A stretch of 64,000 nucleotides of DNA from assembly GCF_003937915.1 (NCBI RefSeq), contig NZ_RHUM01000015.1, positions 62,001 to 126,000 of the forward strand, given 5' to 3'. The notes below the pieces were generated by a model. The model saw nothing but the letters and a program-made list of their open reading frames with translations. It searched no databases and was not told the DNA's origin. Shown piece after piece: positions 58,868-64,000 of this stretch. A program made the translations under genes and the position numbers. How positions within the stretch are numbered: position 1 is the stretch's first letter; every line of letters begins with the position of its first letter. The DNA is from Erwinia sp. 198. Lineage in GTDB: Bacteria; Pseudomonadota; Gammaproteobacteria; Enterobacterales; Enterobacteriaceae.

Positions 58868-61657
58868 TTAATGCGCTTCGTCCCAGTTATGTCCTACGCC
58901 CACATCGACACGCAGCGGCACGTCCAGCTGCATACTGTTTTCCATCAGCTCGCGGATTTTTACCGTGGCCGCTTCGATTTCTGATGTTTTCACTTCAAAT
59001 ACCAGTTCATCGTGAACCTGCATGATCATCTTCACATCAGGATTAGCCTGCGGCGTCAGCCAGCCGTCGACGGCAATCATAGCCTTCTTGATGATATCGG
59101 CAGCCGTGCCCTGCATCGGCGCGTTGATTGCTGCCCGCTCGGCCGCTTTGCGACGCATCGCGTTACTGGCTTTAATGTCCGGCAGATAAAGACGACGACC
59201 ATCCAGCGTAGAGACATAGCCTTTTTCCGCCGCCTGCTGGCGTGTGCTTTCCATATATTCCAGCACGCCAGGGTAGCGTTCAAAATAGAGATCCATGTAT
59301 TTTCTGGCTTCGCCCGCACCGATATTAAGCTGACGCGACAAACCAAAAGCGCTCATGCCGTAAATCAGGCCAAAGTTGATAGCCTTTGCGCTGCGACGCT
59401 GTTCGCCTGTCACCTTATCCAGCGCCATGCCAAACACTTCTGCCGCCGTGGCACGGTGAATATCTTCTCCTGCCGAGAAGGCGCTCAGCAACCCTTTGTC
59501 CTGGGAAAGGTGCGCCATAATACGCAGCTCGATTTGCGAGTAGTCTGCAGCCAGGATCTGATGGCCCTCAGAAGCGATAAAGGCCTGGCGGATACGACGT
59601 CCTTCCTCATTACGTACCGGAATATTCTGCAGATTAGGATCGGTGGAAGAAAGGCGTCCCGTGGCCGTCACCGCCTGATGATAGGAAGTGTGCACGCGTC
59701 CGGTCAGCGGATTAATCATTACCGGCAGTTTGTCGGTGTAGGTTGATTTCAGCTTGGAAAGGCCACGGTGCTCCAGAATGACTTTTGGCAGCGGATAGTC
59801 CAGCGCCAGTTCAGCCAGCACTTCCTCGCTGGTGGACGGCGCGCCGCCAGGCGTTTTCTTGGTTGGCTTGATGCCCTGTTTTTCAAACAGAATGGTTTGC
59901 AGTTGTTTAGTCGAGGAAAGGTTAAAAGGCTCACCCGCCAGCTCGTGCGCTTTCTGCTCCAGCTCTGCCAGACGCGTGGTCAGCTCCTGAGAATGTTTGG
60001 CAAGGATAGCCTGGTCAATCAGCACGCCATTACGTTCAATGCGGGAGATCACCGTTACCAGCGGCATTTCGATATTTTCGAAAACCTCTTTTGGCCCCTG
60101 CTCTTTTTCCAGCTCCGGCCACATTTTCAGGTGCAGCTGTAGCGTTACGTCCGCATCTTCCGCCGCATAGTGCGCCGCTTGCTCAAGGGCAATCTGATTA
60201 AACGTCAGCTGCTTTTTGCCTTTCCCGGCGATTTCCTCAAAGGTTACGGTTTTATGGTTCAGCCAGCGTGAAGCCAGCGTATCCATATCGTGACGGCCCA
60301 CCACGCTGTTTAGCGCGTAGGATTCCAGCATGGTATCGAATTTAATACCTTTCAGTTCAATACCATAATTGTTCAGCACGCCGCGATCGTATTTCAGGTT
60401 CTGACCAACTTTAAACAGATTTTCATCTTCCAGCAGTGGTTTCAGGCGCGCCAGCACCTCTTTACGATCGAGCTGCAAAGGCGCGTCGAGGTAGTCGTGA
60501 GCCACCGGCAGGTAAGCGGCCTCACCCGGCGCCACAGCGAAAGCGATGCCGACGATATTGGCGCTCAGCGTATCCAGGGAATCGGTTTCCAGGTCAAAAG
60601 CGAAAAGCTCGCTTGCCTGTAGCTTTTTCAACCAGTGGGCAAAGGTCTCGTCGTCAAGGATAGTGACGTAGCCATCCGTCGCCAGAATGCTGGTCGCTTC
60701 CGGCTGCGGACTTTCCGGCTGTTCCGCCAGGGTTTTCTGTGCGGCAGCGCCGCCCTTTTTCCCCTGTAGCCATTTGCCCTCTTCCAGATCGGTGATCCAG
60801 CGTTTGAATTCATAGCGACGGAACAGCGCCAGCAGCTCTTCGACAGCGGGCTCGCTAACCATCAGCTCTTCACAGCCTGCATCGAGCGGCACATCAGTTT
60901 TGATGGTGGCCAGCTGGTAAGAAAGGAGAGCGACCTCCTTGTTTTGCTCCAGCTTGGCCGCCATCGTTTTGGCACCGCGGAAGGAAAGATCGGCGACTTT
61001 ATCCAGATTCTCATAGATATCTTTAATACCGCCAAGTCCCTGTAACAGCGCCTGCGCCGTTTTCTCGCCTACGCCCGGCACGCCCGGAATATTGTCCGAA
61101 GAGTCGCCCATCAGCGCCAGAAAATCGATAATCAGCGAGGGTGGAATGCCGTATTTCTCCACCACCTCGTCCGGGCCAAGAATAGCGTTATTCATGGTGT
61201 TGATAAGCGTGATATTCGGCGTGACCAGCTGCGCCATATCTTTGTCACCGGTGCTGATTAAAACGGGTATACCCTTTTTACCCGCCTCCAGCGCCAGGGT
61301 ACCGATAACGTCATCGGCTTCCACACCCGATACCGCTAATAACGGCAGCCCCATCGCCCTGACCATATTGTGCAATGGTTCAATCTGCGCACGCAGATCG
61401 TCCGGCATAGGCGGCCGATGGGATTTGTAGTGTTCAAAAAGTTCATCACGAAACGTTTTGCCCCTGGCATCGAAAACGACCGCAACATGGCTGGGTTTAT
61501 ATTGCAGCAGCAGGCTGCGCAGCATATTCAGCACGCCGTACATAGCGCCGGTAGGGTCGCCGGCGCTGTTGGTCAGCGGAGGAAACGCATGATATGCGCG
61601 ATACAGGTAGGACGAGCCATCTACCAGAATAAGCGGGTTTTCTGCAATTTGTGCCAT
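58868..61657 (-). CDS. polA: DNA polymerase I
   Basis: Pol I fills gaps and removes RNA primers. The 929-residue product from ATG 61657 has three domains: the 5'-3' exonuclease (residues ~1-320, starting [20 protein letters not shown]), the 3'-5' proofreading domain with [10 protein letters not shown], and the polymerase with [10 protein letters not shown]-type motif A ([16 protein letters not shown]), [20 protein letters not shown] (O helix) and VHDELVFEV (motif C). The C terminus ends NWDEAH. A start at 61687 is open but unlikely. Confidence 0.98.
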   Translation of the reverse strand: MAQIAENPLILVDGSSYLYRAYHAFPPLTNSAGDPTGAMYGVLNMLRSLLLQYKPSHVAVVFDARGKTFRDELFEHYKSHRPPMPDDLRAQIEPLHNMVRAMGLPLLAVSGVEADDVIGTLALEAGKKGIPVLISTGDKDMAQLVTPNITLINTMNNAILGPDEVVEKYGIPPSLIIDFLALMGDSSDNIPGVPGVGEKTAQALLQGLGGIKDIYENLDKVADLSFRGAKTMAAKLEQNKEVALLSYQLATIKTDVPLDAGCEELMVSEPAVEELLALFRRYEFKRWITDLEEGKWLQGKKGGAAAQKTLAEQPESPQPEATSILATDGYVTILDDETFAHWLKKLQASELFAFDLETDSLDTLSANIVGIAFAVAPGEAAYLPVAHDYLDAPLQLDRKEVLARLKPLLEDENLFKVGQNLKYDRGVLNNYGIELKGIKFDTMLESYALNSVVGRHDMDTLASRWLNHKTVTFEEIAGKGKKQLTFNQIALEQAAHYAAEDADVTLQLHLKMWPELEKEQGPKEVFENIEMPLVTVISRIERNGVLIDQAILAKHSQELTTRLAELEQKAHELAGEPFNLSSTKQLQTILFEKQGIKPTKKTPGGAPSTSEEVLAELALDYPLPKVILEHRGLSKLKSTYTDKLPVMINPLTGRVHTSYHQAVTATGRLSSTDPNLQNIPVRNEEGRRIRQAFIASEGHQILAADYSQIELRIMAHLSQDKGLLSAFSAGEDIHRATAAEVFGMALDKVTGEQRRSAKAINFGLIYGMSAFGLSRQLNIGAGEARKYMDLYFERYPGVLEYMESTRQQAAEKGYVSTLDGRRLYLPDIKASNAMRRKAAERAAINAPMQGTAADIIKKAMIAVDGWLTPQANPDVKMIMQVHDELVFEVKTSEIEAATVKIRELMENSMQLDVPLRVDVGVGHNWDEAH

Positions 61658-62062
61658 AGGTTTGTCACATTCCGGGTTAAATTTCACTATAGGGTAAGGA
61701 TGCCACAGCTATACCGGAAATATGAAATATCTCCGGGCGGCGCGCCTTTGCTTTGCGGCCTGTTTCGCAAACGCTTCCTGTGGATAACTTTGTGCGTAAA
61801 TTTCATAACATATTAATACAGCTGCCGCACTGGGCTATATGAATTATTTAAAATCATAATTTTCAGCAAGTTACATATTTAATCCATAAAGATCCTTACC
61901 CAAAGGTAATTTGCATTAATGTGGATATAAATTAGCGACTAAGCGATCCGGTGGATCTTTAGCAAGAAAAAGCGATCGGAAGAATTTTGATCTGATGAGG
62001 AAATGTAGATGCGGTTTAACCGACGCAGCGGGATTGAAACCCTCGCTGCGTCAAAATATGGC
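61658..62062. other. Gap between dsbA and polA; yihF and yihG not present
   Basis: In E. coli yihF and yihG lie between dsbA and polA. Here there is only about 405 bases without a recognisable gene: the polA promoter region, a DnaA-box match, several GATC sites near 61944-61980 and a hairpin after dsbA (GACGCAGCG 62022-62030 with CGCTGCGTC 62044-62052, no T-tract). Confidence 0.7.
61779..61787 (-). promoter_or_regulatory. DnaA box upstream of polA
   Basis: TGTGGATAA is the complement of the perfect DnaA box TTATCCACA. It lies 122 bases upstream of the polA ATG. A second copy with one mismatch (TGTGGATAT) is at 61920-61928. Confidence 0.55.
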
Positions 62063-62692
62063 TTACTTTTGGGTTAACAGGAATTTTACGACGTTAGCGT
62101 ATTGCTGCGTGTAATTATCCATCGAGCTGGTATCCAGGCCGCCGTTGTTGACCATATATTTACCGTTAACAAACATCGCCGGCACGCCGCGCAGATCGAC
62201 ATCAACCGCGGCTTTTTCCTGCTGGGCTACCAGCGATTTCACCACAAAGCTGTTCCAGGCCGCATCGTATTCTTCCGGCTTGATGCCGGCTGCCTTCACA
62301 AAGGCCGCTTTCAGGCTGGCCGGATCGGTGATGGTCTGGGTTTTCTGGATGCCTTCAAACAGGGGAGCAGTGACTTTATCTTCAACACCCAGCGCCATAG
62401 CTACGGCCCACGCCTGAGTCACCACTTTGCCCATTTCGCCGCCGAGGAATTCAACGTGATATTTAGTCACTTTGGTGCCCGCAGGTACGGCTTTTTTGAC
62501 TGCATCGCTAACGTGCCAGACATGTTCGAATTCATAGCAGTGCGGACAGAAGAAAGAGAAAAACTCCACAACCTGAGGCTCGCCGGTAACAGGTTTCTGT
62601 ATCGTGACGTACTGTTGTCCATCGGTAAACTGGGCAGCAGAAGCGCTGAACGCCAGAAAAACACCCATCAGCGCGAATAAAACTTTTTTCAT
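62063..62692 (-). CDS. dsbA: Thiol:disulfide interchange protein DsbA
   Basis: DsbA introduces disulfide bonds into exported proteins in the periplasm and is reoxidised by DsbB. The 209-residue precursor has a cleavable signal peptide ([19 protein letters not shown], then AQF) and the redox motif CPHC at residues 49-52 of the precursor, with the cis-proline in [17 protein letters not shown] 62692 is preferred to the upstream frame start at 62716. Downstream of srkA, as in E. coli. Confidence 0.97.
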   Translation of the reverse strand: MKKVLFALMGVFLAFSASAAQFTDGQQYVTIQKPVTGEPQVVEFFSFFCPHCYEFEHVWHVSDAVKKAVPAGTKVTKYHVEFLGGEMGKVVTQAWAVAMALGVEDKVTAPLFEGIQKTQTITDPASLKAAFVKAAGIKPEEYDAAWNSFVVKSLVAQQEKAAVDVDLRGVPAMFVNGKYMVNNGGLDTSSMDNYTQQYANVVKFLLTQK

Positions 62693-62739
62693 CTGGAAAC
62701 TCTCTCCTAACAGCAAAAGAGGCTGACCGGAAAAGGCGA

Positions 62740-63732
62740 TCAGCCCTGGAATGCAGGCATCAGCTGCAGCGGTGGCTCCTGCAACAGCCGGGTCTGCTCA
62801 TTGAAAATAGCGATCTGTCTGCGCCAGAAATCTTCGTCCGTCATCCATGGAAAGCTGGCCGGAAACGCAGGATCTTCCCAGCGGCGCACAATCCACGCCA
62901 GATAATAAACCATCCTCATAGCGCGTAAAGGCTCAATCAGTGACAATTCGTGTGTGTCGAACTCGCAGAATTCGCCGTAGGCTTCCAGCAGAATATCCCA
63001 CTGAATACGCTGCTCCTGAAGATCGCCGTTAACCAGCATCCATAGATCCTGTACGGCAGGGCCATTACGAGCGTCGTCCAGATCGACAAACAGCGGGCCA
63101 TCACGCCACAGAATATTGCCGGGATGGCAATCGCCGTGCAGACGAAGCGGCTGCCACTGAGTATGCCAGCACTTTTGTAAAGTTGCGCTGAGCAGATCGA
63201 CGCTTGCCAATAAATTCTGTTTCAGTTTGGCCGGGATCAGCGTGCTGGAGTCAAGCACCTGACGCGGTTCGTGGATATACTCCTCCAGACCAAAGGTAGG
63301 ACGAACAGCAAAGGTTTTTTTACGCCCTGTCTGGTGAATTCGCCCCAGAAAACGACCGACCCATTCCAGATGATCGTAGTTATCCGTTTCGTATTGCCGT
63401 CCTCCCAGGCTGGGGAAAACGGTAAATAAGTAGCCGTTATGCTGATGCAGCGTTTGTCCTTGCAGCGCAAGCGGCGCGGCCACGGGAACCTCATCAGCCA
63501 GCAGCTCGGCAGTAAACCGATGTTCTTCTTCGATTTGTAGCGAAGACCAGCGCCGGGGGCGATAGAATTTTACCACGTAACGCTTTTTGTCCTCGTCGGA
63601 AAACTGATATACCCGATTCTCGTAGCTGTTCAGCGCGGTAAGCCCCGACTCAACGCGGATGCCCGTTTCCCAGAGCGCATCCAGGATGGTATCAGGATTA
63701 AGGTTTTGAAAGTTAAAGGCGGGTTCAGTCAT
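62740..63732 (-). CDS. srkA: Stress response kinase SrkA (YihE)
   Basis: SrkA is a Ser/Thr kinase that counters MazF-linked death under stress. The 330-residue protein is of the aminoglycoside-phosphotransferase-like kinase fold, with catalytic [12 protein letters not shown] at about residue 198, the metal-binding [12 protein letters not shown] about 18 residues later, and [11 protein letters not shown] with the ATP-binding Lys. Length is near E. coli (328). It overlaps nothing and is followed by dsbA after 47 bases, in one operon. Confidence 0.95.
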   Translation of the reverse strand: MTEPAFNFQNLNPDTILDALWETGIRVESGLTALNSYENRVYQFSDEDKKRYVVKFYRPRRWSSLQIEEEHRFTAELLADEVPVAAPLALQGQTLHQHNGYLFTVFPSLGGRQYETDNYDHLEWVGRFLGRIHQTGRKKTFAVRPTFGLEEYIHEPRQVLDSSTLIPAKLKQNLLASVDLLSATLQKCWHTQWQPLRLHGDCHPGNILWRDGPLFVDLDDARNGPAVQDLWMLVNGDLQEQRIQWDILLEAYGEFCEFDTHELSLIEPLRAMRMVYYLAWIVRRWEDPAFPASFPWMTDEDFWRRQIAIFNEQTRLLQEPPLQLMPAFQG

Positions 63733-63806
63733 CCGGCGTACTCATCGATAATCATCATGCGTTGAGGATACCATTAATCGCCCGTACGTCGGATGAACAG
63801 CGGCAG

Positions 63807-64000
63807 TTAATCTTTAATAACGCCGCGTGCGCGAAGCAGCGCCGTTTTGAAATCGTCTTCATAATCTTTTTGCAGGCCCGGGATAGCTTCGCTTTTGTCA
63901 GCATTGCGTAGTTTAAGATGATAAATCAGCACGTCATCGCTCAGGTCGGCCAGGGGCTGAGTAAATCCGGCCTCATCCGCCATTTTCTGCAAAAATTGCA
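63807..64000 (-). CDS. yihD: YihD, DUF1040 family protein, start outside the window
   Basis: The last 64 residues are visible: [19 protein letters not shown] through [19 protein letters not shown] to the end IKD, which match the C terminus of E. coli YihD (89 residues). The true start lies beyond base 64000, so an internal ATG at 63992 must not be taken as start. Function unknown. Upstream of srkA as in E. coli. Confidence 0.9.
   Translation of the reverse strand, partial: QFLQKMADEAGFTQPLADLSDDVLIYHLKLRNADKSEAIPGLQKDYEDDFKTALLRARGVIKD

Noticed and set aside
62022-62052. GACGCAGCG … CGCTGCGTC hairpin with GGATTGAAACC in the loop, considered as a CRISPR-like repeat
   Set aside because: It occurs only once, without spacers or cas genes; more likely a terminator-like stem after dsbA.

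Overview
The window is a mostly conserved stretch of an enterobacterial (gamma-proteobacterial) chromosome. Protein similarity, the rph-pyrE attenuator, the csrC and Spot 42 RNA genes and the NtrC/sigma-54 control of glnA all fit Enterobacterales. The lipopolysaccharide core genes and the missing E. coli genes point to the Erwiniaceae side (Pantoea/Erwinia/Mixta-like), but the species cannot be fixed from the sequence alone. No rRNA, tRNA, CRISPR array, intact insertion sequence or prophage was seen.

Layout. (1) 1-4.5 kb: gpsA (partial), secB, grxC and yibN on the minus strand, then envC and the YibQ-type deacetylase on the plus strand; gpmI, which lies between yibN and envC in E. coli, is absent here. 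(2) 4.5-20.3 kb: a lipopolysaccharide core region with hldD-waaF-waaC, waaQ, a WabG-type transferase, waaA, waaE and coaD, interleaved with several unassigned glycosyltransferases and a reverse-strand polysaccharide deacetylase. The gene set (WaaE plus WabG-type, no WaaP, no WaaL in view) resembles a Klebsiella/Serratia-style inner core. Two transferase genes with GTG starts are each preceded by a short, apparently coupled reading frame. (3) 20.3-27.8 kb: mutM, rpmG-rpmB, radC, coaBC-dut, slmA, pyrE-rph with the pyrE attenuator, and yicC. A 37-bp tandem repeat lies between slmA and pyrE. (4) 27.8-31.0 kb: the accessory region, AT-rich in places. It holds one intact DUF3289-DUF943 gene pair, a second decayed pair and a third fragment, in the gap between yicC and yicG that holds dinD in E. 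coli. This is the most interesting part of the window. (5) 31.0-44.5 kb: yjdM, a small hypothetical gene, yicG, ligB, gmk-rpoZ-spoT-trmH-recG, a reductase-like gene where E. coli has gltS, xanP and yicH. (6) 44.5-64 kb: after a change of synteny relative to E. coli, rluF, fabY-dtd-yihY-yihX, typA, glnA-glnL-glnG, yshB, hemN, a small membrane-protein candidate, yihI, csrC, engB, spf, polA, dsbA, srkA and yihD (partial).

How the genes work together: the core region builds the Kdo-heptose inner core and decorates it; coaD and dut-coaBC serve coenzyme A and nucleotide metabolism; spoT, rpoZ and gmk form the ppGpp/transcription operon; glnA-glnL-glnG is a self-regulating nitrogen module with recognisable NtrC sites and a sigma-54 promoter. 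csrC and Spot 42 are two global regulatory RNAs flanking engB. The DUF3289/DUF943 array looks like a duplicating and decaying conflict-type cassette, but its function is inferred only from family context.
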